From Glycomyces fuscus (lineage in GTDB: Bacteria > Actinomycetota > Actinomycetes > Streptosporangiales > Streptosporangiaceae), in NCBI GenBank assembly GCA_002529455.1, contig NYMS01000011.1, positions 40,126 through 104,125 of the forward strand: a stretch of 64,000 nucleotides of DNA, in the 5' to 3' direction. Within the stretch, counting starts at the first letter, position 1; every line of letters begins with the position of its first letter. The position numbers and the translations under genes are program-made. This document shows positions 50,554-63,472 of the stretch, piece after piece. The notes under the pieces were generated by a model that was not told the DNA's origin, ran no database searches, and saw only the letters and a list, made by a program, of their open reading frames with translations.

Positions 50554-51222
50554 TCAGGGAAAGGCGGTCGCCGAGCGCACCATGCGCAGCGTCCACCAGG
50601 TTCCGAGAGCGTCCAGGGCCGCCCCGCCCACCAGGCAGGCCAGTCCCAGCGGGGTGGTGAACAGGAACGCCAGCGGTGACCCGCCCAGGCCCGAGGACAG
50701 CAGCAGTCCGACAGCAGGCAGGGCGGCCAGCACGATCGCGGTGGTGCGCGGGCCGGTGGTGCGCGCGGCGGCCTCGGCGCGCTGCTCCTCCTGCTCGGTG
50801 AGGTTCGCCGCCAGGGCGTCCACCACCTCGGCCAGGCCCGCCCCGGTGTCCGCGGCCACCTCCCAGCACACCGCCAGGTAGGCCAGCGCCCACAGGTCCG
50901 GCTCGCGTTCGGCCTCGCGGCGCAACGACGCCGCGTCGGTCACCGCGCCCACCAGCGGGCCCGCCTCGGCGGCGGAGATCCGCAGGGCCTCCTCCGGCGG
51001 CTGGCCGGCACGCAGCTCGGCGGCCAGCACCCGGCACAACACCACCACCGCGCCGCGGCGCCGGGCGCCCTCACCGGTGCGGGACGCCAGGGCCCTCCAC
51101 TCCACGGGCCGCGGCACCGTGCGCCGGGGGCGGGGGAGGAGGGCCGCCAGCCGGCTGCGCCGCGCACCGGGAACCAGGCACAGCAGCACCAGACTCCCGG
51201 AACAGGCCACCAGCGCGGTCAC
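50554..51222 (-). CDS. TadB-like type II secretion F-domain protein
   Basis: A 222-aa platform protein. TM segment near residues 3-20, T2SSF region with LAAELRAGQPPEEALRISA, WEVAADTGAGLAEVVDALAANL, and paired C-terminal TM helices (about 160-205). GTG 51222 overlaps the stop of the ATPase gene (GTGA). TadB and TadC together form the membrane core. Confidence 0.88.
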   Translation of the reverse strand: MTALVACSGSLVLLCLVPGARRSRLAALLPRPRRTVPRPVEWRALASRTGEGARRRGAVVVLCRVLAAELRAGQPPEEALRISAAEAGPLVGAVTDAASLRREAEREPDLWALAYLAVCWEVAADTGAGLAEVVDALAANLTEQEEQRAEAAARTTGPRTTAIVLAALPAVGLLLSSGLGGSPLAFLFTTPLGLACLVGGAALDALGTWWTLRMVRSATAFP

Positions 51223-52370
51223 CACCGGCGCCACCCCCCGCCCAGCCGGGCCGCCACCTCGTCCGCCCCCTGGTGCTCCCGGCGGGTGCCGTCGGCGCCG
51301 AAGGACACCGCCGGCGCCGCGTGCACCAGCCCGTCCGGACCGCGTCGCAGCACCCGCAGCTCGGCCAGGCGCCGCCCGCCGGAGTCCCGGACCAGGTGCA
51401 CGACCATGACCCTGGTGGCGGCCAGCTGGCTGTGCACGGCGGCCCGGTCCAGCCCGGCCGCGCACCCCAGCGCCTCCACCCGCGCGGGCACGTCGCCCGC
51501 GCCGTTGGCGTGCAGGGTCCCCGCGCCGCCCTCGTGCCCGGTGTTCAGGGCGCCGAGCAGTGACACGATCTCCGGCCCGCGCGCCTCGCCCACCACCAGC
51601 CGGTCCGGACGCATCCGCAGCGCCTGCCGCACCAGGGACTCCAGCGACACCTCGCCGCTGCCCTCGATGTTGGGCGGACGGGTCTGGAGGCGGACCACGT
51701 GCGGGTGCTCGGGCCGCAGCTCGGGGGAGTCCTCGGCCAGGACGATCCGCTCCCCCGGATCCACCAGGGAGAGCAGGCACGACAGCAGGGTGGTCTTGCC
51801 CGTGCCGGTGCCCCCGCTGACCAGGAACGGCACCCGCGAGGCCACCAGGGACCGCAGCAGCGCGGCCCCGCAGGGGGTGACCGTCCCCCGTTCGGCCAGC
51901 CGCTCCAGGGTGAACACCCGACGGGGAGGAAGCCGCAGCGACACGCACGCCCCGGCGGGCGCCACCGGCGGCAGCACCGCGTGCAGCCGTGCGCCGCTCG
52001 GAAGCCGGGCGTCCACGTACGGCACGGCCGCGTCCAGCCGCCGCCCCGCCTGCGCCGCCAGCCGCTGGGCCAGACGGCGCACCGCGTCCGCGGACTCGAA
52101 GCGCACCCGCACCCGGCGCAGGCCCCCGCCGTCGTCCACCCACACCTCGTCGGGGCCGTTGACGAGGATGTCGGTGACCCCCGACGTCATGAGCTCCTCC
52201 AGCGGCCCCGCCCCGGACAGGTCGGCGGCCAGGCGGCGGGTCATGGACAGCACCTCGGTGTCGCCCAACAGGCCTCCCTCGGCGCGCAGCGCCGCCGCGA
52301 CGCTCGACGGGCTCACCGGTACCCCGGACGCCACCAGACGGTTGCGCACGGCCTCCACCAGAGGGCTCAC
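51219..52370 (-). CDS. TadA/CpaF secretion ATPase
   Basis: A 383-aa secretion ATPase. Walker A GGTGTGKTTLLSCLL (about 190-204), Asp box LAEDSPELRPEHPHVVRL, and the His box GHEGGAGTLHAN. The N-terminal part holds DILVNGPDEVWVDDGGGLRR. It powers Flp pilus assembly or a Tad-type secretion system. The GTG start overlaps the CpaE-like stop (GTGA). Confidence 0.93.
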   Translation of the reverse strand: MSPLVEAVRNRLVASGVPVSPSSVAAALRAEGGLLGDTEVLSMTRRLAADLSGAGPLEELMTSGVTDILVNGPDEVWVDDGGGLRRVRVRFESADAVRRLAQRLAAQAGRRLDAAVPYVDARLPSGARLHAVLPPVAPAGACVSLRLPPRRVFTLERLAERGTVTPCGAALLRSLVASRVPFLVSGGTGTGKTTLLSCLLSLVDPGERIVLAEDSPELRPEHPHVVRLQTRPPNIEGSGEVSLESLVRQALRMRPDRLVVGEARGPEIVSLLGALNTGHEGGAGTLHANGAGDVPARVEALGCAAGLDRAAVHSQLAATRVMVVHLVRDSGGRRLAELRVLRRGPDGLVHAAPAVSFGADGTRREHQGADEVAARLGGGWRRW

Positions 52371-53686
52371 CGGACCTTCTCCGGTGAGGGCAGGCCCGCC
52401 ACGAACCGGTCGGCGAACCGGGCCAGGGGCGAGCGGGGATGGCGGGCGGGCACGTCCCCGGCGGCCAGCAGCCGGGCCAACCCCGGCTCGGACGGCAGGT
52501 CCGCGCCCAGGTCCACCCCCAACGCCCTGGACACCACGTCCGCGCTCAGATCGCCCCGGGCGCCGCGCACCACCAGCCGCACGGCCCGGGCCTCCTCCCG
52601 CAGCCGGGCGACCATCCTGGTCGCCGCCACCACCGAGGGCACGTCCGCCGGGACGACCACGAGTACCAGGTCGGAGCGGTTGAGGAACACGGTGGTGGCG
52701 GGGTCGAAGGAGCGCGGCAGATCGGCCACCACCAGGTCGGTGCCGTCCCTGGCCGAGGACAGGACCGCGCGCACGGCGCCCACCGGAAGGGGGCCCGTCG
52801 GCTCCCGGCCGCGCGTCCAGGTCAGCACCGACACCCGGGAGGTCCCCGGCAGTCCGGCGCGCAGGTCGCGCCAGCGCACCCGGCCGCGCCTGCGCAGGAG
52901 GTCGCCCCAGCCGGTCCACCGCTCCGGGTCGGGGGAGGCCCCGCGGTCGCACCCGAGGTAGACGTCGCAGCCGCACCCGAGCGGGTCGGCGTCGAGCAGG
53001 GCGGTGGAGCGTCCCGCGCGCTCACCGGCCAGGGCGAGGGCCACCGCGAGCAGGCTGGCCCCGGCGCCGCCCCGGCCGCCGACCACCGACACCGTGGGCG
53101 CCGGTGCCCGGCCGGGAGCCGAGGCCCTCGCGAGCAGGTCGACCAGCAACGCCTCGTCCCGGGGCAGCAGGAGGAGGCGTGCCTCCCCGGCCCCGTGCCG
53201 GTCCCCCCGCGCGGGAACGCCCGGCGGGGGACCCTCCGGGAGGACATCCGGCGGGGAACCCTCCGCGGGGAGGCCCGGTGGCGGGTCCCCGCCCGGCGGC
53301 CCCGTCCGGCGACCCGGCGCGGGAGCGTCCGGGAAGGGGCGCCCCTCGGCGGCGGCGGGCCGGTACCCCTGCGCGGGGACGCGGGGCCGGGGCACCGCGG
53401 CGGCCGGTGGCCCGGCCCCCTCCCCCGGCGGGGGCTCACCGGCGGCGGCCTCCCGGGGGTCCCGGGCCACGACCACGTGGCGGCCCGGCGGAGGGTCGGC
53501 GGCCCGCAGGGGTACGCACAGGTCGGCGCCGACCACGACGAGCGGGGCGTGCGGCCACAGGCTCAGGGCCCGGTCGAGCGTGTGGGCGACGGCGACCTCG
53601 GTGGAGGCGGCGGTGGCCAGTCTGAGCAGGTCGTCGAGGAGGAGGGGGTCGGCGGTCGCGAGCAGGGGCCGGTGCCGGGCGTCCAT
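52367..53686 (-). CDS. CpaE-like ParA/MinD family protein
   Basis: A 439-aa protein. The N-terminal 65 residues resemble a receiver-like domain without clear phospho-site. A Pro/Gly linker (about 75-190) follows. The ATPase-like domain has VVGGRGGAGASLLAVALAL in place of KGGxGKT: the P-loop lacks the catalytic Lys-Thr pair, as is common in CpaE (TadZ) proteins. It positions Tad machinery in other bacteria. First gene of the minus-strand Tad operon. Confidence 0.88.
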   Translation of the reverse strand: MDARHRPLLATADPLLLDDLLRLATAASTEVAVAHTLDRALSLWPHAPLVVVGADLCVPLRAADPPPGRHVVVARDPREAAAGEPPPGEGAGPPAAAVPRPRVPAQGYRPAAAEGRPFPDAPAPGRRTGPPGGDPPPGLPAEGSPPDVLPEGPPPGVPARGDRHGAGEARLLLLPRDEALLVDLLARASAPGRAPAPTVSVVGGRGGAGASLLAVALALAGERAGRSTALLDADPLGCGCDVYLGCDRGASPDPERWTGWGDLLRRRGRVRWRDLRAGLPGTSRVSVLTWTRGREPTGPLPVGAVRAVLSSARDGTDLVVADLPRSFDPATTVFLNRSDLVLVVVPADVPSVVAATRMVARLREEARAVRLVVRGARGDLSADVVSRALGVDLGADLPSEPGLARLLAAGDVPARHPRSPLARFADRFVAGLPSPEKVR

Positions 53687-54594
53687 GGGTTCCTCCGGGT
53701 CGAGGGGCTTTCCTCGACCTTCGCCGACCGGGCGCGACAGCGAAAGCCCCGATCCGAGGCTGTGGACAACCTCGGCGGGGCTCGGACGGGTGCAGGGGGC
53801 GGGCGCGTCGGCGGCCCGCGGTCCGGTTCACCTGACGGGCGGGATGCGTATACGGGGGCGGATACGCACCCCCGCCCGACAGGCGAGAGAAGCGGACGCG
53901 TGGACCCGCCTCCACAGGGGGTAGCGAAGGCCGCCACGCGGAATTCCGGTCCCGGGGGGTAGGACCGGGTCCGCTCTCTGGTGAGGGTCTGCGGAGAGAC
54001 ATGCTCCCGCGACCACCGGAAGGTACACGGACGTCATCCGAAGAAGAGGGATACCACCGGAACGCGAAATGGGGCGCGTACGGCGGAGGCGCGAAGCGGG
54101 CCTACCCTTCTGGGAACGACGGGAGAGACGTTACCACGTGACGCTCCGTATCGGTTCTGGAATCAAGGGCAAAAATTCGGGTCAACCGTCTTTTCGGCGC
54201 CGGAACATCGGCGTAGAAAGAAAGCAGTCGGTGGCTGAGAACCACCCTGACACGACAACCGGGAACCCACGCGCCACTTGGCCCCGTGAGGCCCGTCTGG
54301 ACCGGACAGGCTGATGTCCTGCCTGGTCAGACTAGGGAAATGGACGCCTGCTAACCCGGCGGGACGTGTCGGAGGCGGCGCCTCGGGAAGCAGAACGGGG
54401 CGCCGTCCGACCTGTGTGCCCGGAAGGGCCGCCCGGTCGCCGTTCCCTTGCGGAACCGGGAAGCGTGACCGAACCGATACTTTTCCCGGGCCTGCCGGTC
54501 GGTAATAAACGGTCGGCGTTCAACCTTTTGGTCGCGCACAGTTGTCACCCGTCAAAAGTTGTTCCCCTTTCGCGGCTTCCCGTGCGCCCCGCGC
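53687..54594. other. 908-bp intergenic region upstream of the Tad operon
   Basis: The segment from about 53,990 to 54,560 is less GC-rich than its neighbours. A single DnaA-like TGTGGACAA sits at 53,761. A 27-codon frame begins at GTG 54,230 (VAENHPDTTTGNPRATWPRE...). I see no confident gene and no strong inverted repeat. The promoter for the Tad operon must lie in the left part. Confidence 0.45.
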
Positions 54595-55407
54595 TCATCC
54601 GCGCTTGAGGGCCTCGCAGGTGGCCAAGGAGTCCTGCGCCCCCGCGCGGACCGCGCGGCAGCAGTACGCCACCCACTCGGCGACGCCCTCCGGAGTGCCG
54701 CCCATGTACCCGCGCAGCGCCGGTCCGTACTCGTCCCGCAACGTCCGGTGCCCCAGCTCGGACGGCACCAGGGACTTGGGGTCCAGGCCCCGCTCCACCA
54801 GCGTCAACCGCTCCGCGGCGCGCGCCACCAGCCCGTCGCCCCACCCGAACGGCCGGACCGCCATCAGCTCTCCGTGCACCAGGGCCGACATCACCAGCGC
54901 CGGAACCGACGTGCGCGCGCCCAGCAGCGAGTACAGACCCTCCAGCCGGGCCATCGCCACCTCCGGAGCCGGGGCCGGCCCCAGTCCCAGCGGGTCCTCG
55001 ACCCGCTCCCCGGCCGTCCTCGGGCGGCCCAGCGCGTCCGCGGACACCGCGTCCGCCGCGGCGAGCGTGTGCAGCCGGGCCAGGGCCTGGCGCGGAGCCC
55101 TCGGCCAGGTGTCCACCAGGCTCCCCAGCTCTCCGGACACCCGCAGGGCGCCCTTGACGCGCGTGTCGTACACGTGCCCCTCGCGGATCTCCTCCATCGA
55201 GACCTCGGCGCCCTCCAGCGCCGCCGACGCGACCGCGCCGCGCAGCGCGGACTCCATGGACACGTCACTGCTGCGGCGGCGCAGCACGCGGTGCCCCAGC
55301 AGGCGGTCGACCAGGGTCCGGGTCTCGGCGACCGCGTCGGCCACACCGGGCAGCTCGGCGATCCGGGCCAGCGGGTCGGACGCGGAGGAAGAAGTCGGTT
55401 CGCTCAC
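54595..55407 (-). CDS. Fic/DOC-fold protein with degenerate active site
   Basis: A 270-aa helical protein. The segment AVRPFGWGDGLVARAAERL (about 190-208) aligns with the Fic motif HPFxDGNGRxxR, but His is replaced by Arg and the NG pair is altered (GDGLV). Transferase activity is therefore doubtful. The GTG start 55407 follows within an A-rich stretch. An equivalent protein adjoins acs in Streptomyces, suggesting a conserved role of unknown nature. Function not assigned. Confidence 0.75.
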   Translation of the reverse strand: MSEPTSSSASDPLARIAELPGVADAVAETRTLVDRLLGHRVLRRRSSDVSMESALRGAVASAALEGAEVSMEEIREGHVYDTRVKGALRVSGELGSLVDTWPRAPRQALARLHTLAAADAVSADALGRPRTAGERVEDPLGLGPAPAPEVAMARLEGLYSLLGARTSVPALVMSALVHGELMAVRPFGWGDGLVARAAERLTLVERGLDPKSLVPSELGHRTLRDEYGPALRGYMGGTPEGVAEWVAYCCRAVRAGAQDSLATCEALKRG

Positions 55408-55623
55408 GGAAAACAACACTACGCGCCGGTAACACGGGAGGCCCACGCGGGCGGCGCCGCGCCGACCGGTTCCCGCGACCGCTCGTCGCGGCCGGGCGAC
55501 CGTTCACCGCCCGTTCGTCGCGCGCCCGGCCTTCCCCGCCGCTGGACGCCGCCCCGCCTGTTCACGGGGTGTCGCACCACATGATTAATTGGGTGTGAAC
55601 CAGCCTACGTAAGGAGAATCACA

Positions 55624-57594
<1,971 letters not shown>

Positions 57595-57640
57595 GCGGAG
57601 GGGCCCTCCGCCGCGCGCGGAGGCCCCTCGTCCACCGGTG

Positions 57641-57667
57641 AACGGCGCCCCGGTCCGGGGCGCCGTT
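57641..57667. terminator. intrinsic terminator after acs
   Basis: A perfect 13-bp stem (AACGGCGCCCCGG and complement) with a 1-nt centre is followed by CGCTTTT. A weaker hairpin lies just upstream at about 57,597-57,629. Confidence 0.88.
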
Positions 57668-57836
57668 CGCTTTTCCCCGCCCCGGGGACCGCGACCGTCG
57701 CCGGGCCCGACGCTCACCCGTGTGACGGAACGCGGCGGCGCCGTTGTGCGTGCCGTGAGAGACGTCCGAGGCGGGGTATGTGCAAGGATGCGGAGGATCA
57801 TCCGTGCGTTCTGACCGAGAGAAGGGAACCTCCACG

Positions 57837-58322
57837 ATGGCGGAGAAGCCGGGTACCGGTGCACCTGGCGCCCCCAGGGACACCGACCGTTCCATCACCG
57901 AACTGGTCTCAGACGCCACGGGCAACATCTCCCGTCTGGTCAGCCTGGAGATCAAGCTGGCCAAGCTGGAGGCCAAGGCCGACGCGGCCAAGATCGGCAA
58001 GGGCGTGGCCGGTTTCGCCGTGGTGGGGGTCCTCGCCCACATCTTCGTCATCCTCCTCTCGGTGACCGCGGCCTTCGTCCTGTACGAGGTCGCCGGACTC
58101 CCCGGCTGGGCCAGCTTCGGCATCGTCACCCTCGTCTACCTGCTGCTCGCCGCGGCCGTCGCGCTGTACGCGATCGTCACCCTCCGCAAGCGGGAGGGCC
58201 TCCAGCGCACCGCGCTGACCACCTCCCGCCTCGCCGGCATCCTGCGCGGTGACATCCGCCCGCCCTCGAGCGCCGTCGAGACCGCCGACTCCGCCGAGGC
58301 GTCCGCCCCCGCGGCCCGGTAG
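57837..58322 (+). CDS. phage-holin-III-like / DUF1469 membrane protein
   Basis: A 161-aa protein with an N-terminal amphipathic helical region (SITELVSDATGNISRLVSLE, then IKLAKLEAKADAAK) and two TM helices (about 62-88 and 96-118), matching the putative actinobacterial holin-X/YqjE group. No phage genes surround it, so holin is a family name only. GAAGGGAA precedes the ATG. Confidence 0.85.
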   Translation: MAEKPGTGAPGAPRDTDRSITELVSDATGNISRLVSLEIKLAKLEAKADAAKIGKGVAGFAVVGVLAHIFVILLSVTAAFVLYEVAGLPGWASFGIVTLVYLLLAAAVALYAIVTLRKREGLQRTALTTSRLAGILRGDIRPPSSAVETADSAEASAPAAR

Positions 58323-58331
58323 GTCCGCGCG

Positions 58332-59816
58332 TTGTTGGACGACTCGGCCGCCTACGTCGACGGCCCCTGGACCCACAAGACCGTCAGCGCGGCGGGAGCC
58401 CGGTTCCACGTCGCCGAGGCCGGCGACGGGCCGCTGGTGCTCCTCCTCCACGGCTTCCCCCAGTTCTGGTGGGCCTGGCGCGCCCAGCTGGCCGCGCTCG
58501 CCGACGCCGGCTACCGCGCGGTCGCCGTCGACCTGCGCGGCTACGGAGCCAGTGACAAGACCCCGCGCGGCTACGACCTCGTCACCCTCGCCCAGGACGC
58601 CGCCGGACTGGTCCGCGCCCTCGGGTCACAGGACGCGGCCGTGGTCGGGCACGGCGTGGGCGGCCTCGTCGCCTGGACGATGACCGCCTACCACCCCGGC
58701 ACCGTACGCGCCCTGGCCGCGGTGTCGGCGCCGCACCCGCTGCGCGCGGCCCGCGTCCTGGCCTCCGGCGGCCCCGGCGTCCGCCACATGCTCCGGGCGC
58801 AGCTGCCGATCCTTCCCGAGCACCGCCTGCTGAGCGACGGGTGCGTGCGGGTGGGCGACCTGATTCGGGAGTGGGCGGGGCCCGGCTGGCCGGACACCGA
58901 GGCCGAGGAGCGCTACCGGCGCGCCTTCGCCATCCCCAAGGTCTCCCACTGCTCCCTGGAGAGCCACCGCTGGATCTTCCGGTCGCGGTGGCGCACGGAC
59001 GGCCTCCGCTACAACGCGCGGATGCGCCGCGCCCCCGTACGCGTCCCGGTGCTCCAACTCCACGGGACCCTCGACCCGGTGTGCCCTCCCGGGCCGGCAC
59101 GCGCCTCGCGGAGCATGGTGGCGGGGGCCTACCGTTGGAGGCAGGTTCACGGCGCGGGCCACTTCCCGCACGAGGAACGACCGGAGGAGGTCTCCCGCGC
59201 GCTCGTCGAGTGGCTCGCGGAGGTCTCGGCGGGGAGGCGGACGGAGCCCTCGCGGACGAGGGGGAACGGCGGTGAGGCACTGATGGCGACGGAGACCGCG
59301 GACGGGCACCGGGAGCCCGGGGGCCGTGGAGGCGGGCGGGACCGCAACGAGACCGGGCGGGCGCAGAACCAGCGCCCCCGGGACCGGTACGGGCGCCCGA
59401 TGCCGCACGGCAGCGAGGGCGAGGTCGAGCGGGTCCCCGACGACGCCGAGTTCTCCGCCGAGGAAGGTCTGGAAGAGGCCCAGCGGCTGCTCGACGCGGG
59501 GTACGCTTTCACCGCCCACGAAGTCCTCGAAGCCGTGTGGAAGTCCTCGCCCGACCCGGAGCGGGAGCTGTGGCGCGGCCTCGCCCAGACGGCCGTGGGG
59601 GTCACCCACGCGCAGCGCGGCAACATGGTCGGCGCGGCCCGCCTGCTGAGGCGGGGCGCGGACCGCGTGGAGCCGTTCGGACCGGACGCCCCCCACGGGG
59701 TGGACGTGGCGGGGGTGGCGGCGTTCGCCCGCGCCCTGGCCGACGACCTCGACTCCGGCCGCGCCCGTCCGGGTGACGGGATCGACCCGTCGGGGATGCG
59801 CCTGCTCGGCGGGTAG
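58332..59816 (+). CDS. alpha/beta-hydrolase fused to DUF309 domain
   Basis: A 494-aa frame. Residues 1-310 form an epoxide-hydrolase-like alpha/beta fold: oxyanion HGFPQFWWAW, DLRGYGASDKTP, and a C-terminal HGAGHFPHEERPEE with the His. The nucleophile elbow reads VVGHGVGGL: Gly108 occupies the Ser/Asp position, so hydrolase activity is doubtful. Residues about 318-370 are a charged linker. Residues 375-494 are DUF309 (EEGLEEAQRLLDAGYAFTAH, EVLEAVWKSS). No stop separates the halves; an internal ATG at 59283 could start a separate DUF309 product. TTG start at 58332 or 58335 is uncertain. Confidence 0.8.
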   Translation: MLDDSAAYVDGPWTHKTVSAAGARFHVAEAGDGPLVLLLHGFPQFWWAWRAQLAALADAGYRAVAVDLRGYGASDKTPRGYDLVTLAQDAAGLVRALGSQDAAVVGHGVGGLVAWTMTAYHPGTVRALAAVSAPHPLRAARVLASGGPGVRHMLRAQLPILPEHRLLSDGCVRVGDLIREWAGPGWPDTEAEERYRRAFAIPKVSHCSLESHRWIFRSRWRTDGLRYNARMRRAPVRVPVLQLHGTLDPVCPPGPARASRSMVAGAYRWRQVHGAGHFPHEERPEEVSRALVEWLAEVSAGRRTEPSRTRGNGGEALMATETADGHREPGGRGGGRDRNETGRAQNQRPRDRYGRPMPHGSEGEVERVPDDAEFSAEEGLEEAQRLLDAGYAFTAHEVLEAVWKSSPDPERELWRGLAQTAVGVTHAQRGNMVGAARLLRRGADRVEPFGPDAPHGVDVAGVAAFARALADDLDSGRARPGDGIDPSGMRLLGG

Positions 59817-60345
59817 CCGACGGGGCACGCCTCGTCCGAGCCCCGCCGCGGTCCGGTGCCGGATCCCGCGGAGGGGTTCGTGCCACCAGCACCTCCTGTG
59901 GCCAGTGAGACCTGTGTGACCCGTGGGCCCCATTCCCTTTTTATGCGCTTATGCACGCTTTAGCGTTAACATCGCATTGCGGCATTATGCGACGTTATAT
60001 AAGCCGAGTATCGCCGAAAAAGGTATTTATCCTTTTCCTGAGATCACCGAAAGATCACATCTTCGGATTTTCTTGAAGAATGGCGGTCCTGGCTCTCACC
60101 TTTCTTTGTCGCCGTGCGTAGACTCCCCGGATCACCGCCCGTGAACATGCGGCACGGGCAGTACGCACCACAACCAAAGGTGGCACCGCTTCGACCCCGC
60201 CAAGCGTGCCGTCGGGCCAGCTCAGGCTCCTTCCGGACGGCGGTACGTCCACAGCCGCGAGGACCGGCGCCCACAGGGCGAACCGTTCCGCGCGTTCTCC
60301 CGTGGACGGGGCCGAAAAGGTCGTGCCCGTCTCAAGGAGGACGGA
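59817..60345. other. 529-bp upstream region of hppA with AT-rich block
   Basis: About 59,935-60,080 is strongly AT-rich for this genome and contains three TTATGC repeats (59941, 59949, 59985) plus GTTATATAAG. Near 60,119 TAGACT could be a -10 element. I see no c-di-AMP riboswitch pattern. The right part is normal GC. Confidence 0.5.
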
Positions 60346-62802
<2,457 letters not shown>

Positions 62803-62817
62803 GCAGCGGCACCTCCG

Positions 62818-62846
62818 CGGCCGTCCGGGTACCCCCCGGGCGGCCG
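62818..62846. terminator. intrinsic terminator after hppA
   Basis: A 12-bp stem (CGGCCGTCCGGG with CCCGGGCGGCCG, one G-T pair) and a 5-nt loop starts 16 bp after the hppA stop. Confidence 0.8.
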
Positions 62847-62909
62847 TGCCCGTGTCCGGGCGGGGCCTAACCTGGGACCACAGCCGAGCGAGCGAAGGGG
62901 TGGTCCCCG

Positions 62910-63002
62910 GTGTCCGGGATGAAGGGACTGTTCGTCGTCGTGGGTGTCATGGTGGCGTTCATCGTGGCCCTGTCCATCGTCGCGACGGTGGTGTCCCCGT
63001 GA
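62910..63002 (+). CDS. 30-aa single-pass membrane peptide
   Basis: GTG frame encoding SGMKGLFVVVGVMVAFIVAL then SIVATVVSP: one TM helix with a Lys at the cytoplasmic end. Its stop overlaps the next GTG start (GTGA), so the two are translationally coupled. Too short for ordinary gene finding, but the hydrophobicity and overlap support it. AAGGGG lies about 10 bp upstream. Confidence 0.55.
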   Translation: MSGMKGLFVVVGVMVAFIVALSIVATVVSP

Positions 63003-63472
63003 GCGGCGCGCGGACGCTGCTGCTGATGCGGCACGCCCAGGCCGAGAACGGGTTCGAGGACTTCGAGCGCGGCCTCACCGACCGGGGCCGGAGCCAGGCG
63101 GAGGCGGTCGGACGCCTGCTCGCCGGACGGGGGTACGTGCCCGACCACGTCATCTGCTCCGCGGCCAGGCGCACGCGGCAGACGCTGGACGGTGTGCTCG
63201 GGACCATGGAACCGGAGAACCGCCCCGAGGTGGACTACTCCGAGGCGGCGTACTCGGCGGGGGTGGACACGCTCCTGGAACTGGTGAACCGGGTGGACCC
63301 CGACGCGGGGACGGTCCTGGTCGTCGCGCACAACCCGACGGTGGCCCAGCTGGCCGGGTCCTTCCTGGGGAACCTGACGGCCTACCCGCCGGCCACCGTC
63401 GCGGCCGTCGAGCTGGAGGTGGAGTGGCTGTACGCCGCCCCGGGAACCGGCTCCGGCACGCTGCTGAACTAG
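62999..63472 (+). CDS. SixA-like phosphohistidine phosphatase
   Basis: A 157-aa histidine phosphatase. The phospho-accepting RHG-type motif is LLLMRHAQAENG (RHA), followed by DRGRSQAEAVGRLLAGRG, ICSAARRTRQTL, and the second catalytic His in VVAHNPTVAQLAG. SixA acts on phosphohistidine in phosphorelays; the target here is unknown. Coupled to the upstream membrane peptide. Confidence 0.9.
   Translation: MSGARTLLLMRHAQAENGFEDFERGLTDRGRSQAEAVGRLLAGRGYVPDHVICSAARRTRQTLDGVLGTMEPENRPEVDYSEAAYSAGVDTLLELVNRVDPDAGTVLVVAHNPTVAQLAGSFLGNLTAYPPATVAAVELEVEWLYAAPGTGSGTLLN

Noticed and set aside
59817..60345. c-di-AMP (ydaO-type) riboswitch before hppA
   Set aside because: I could not find the conserved core segments of that class.
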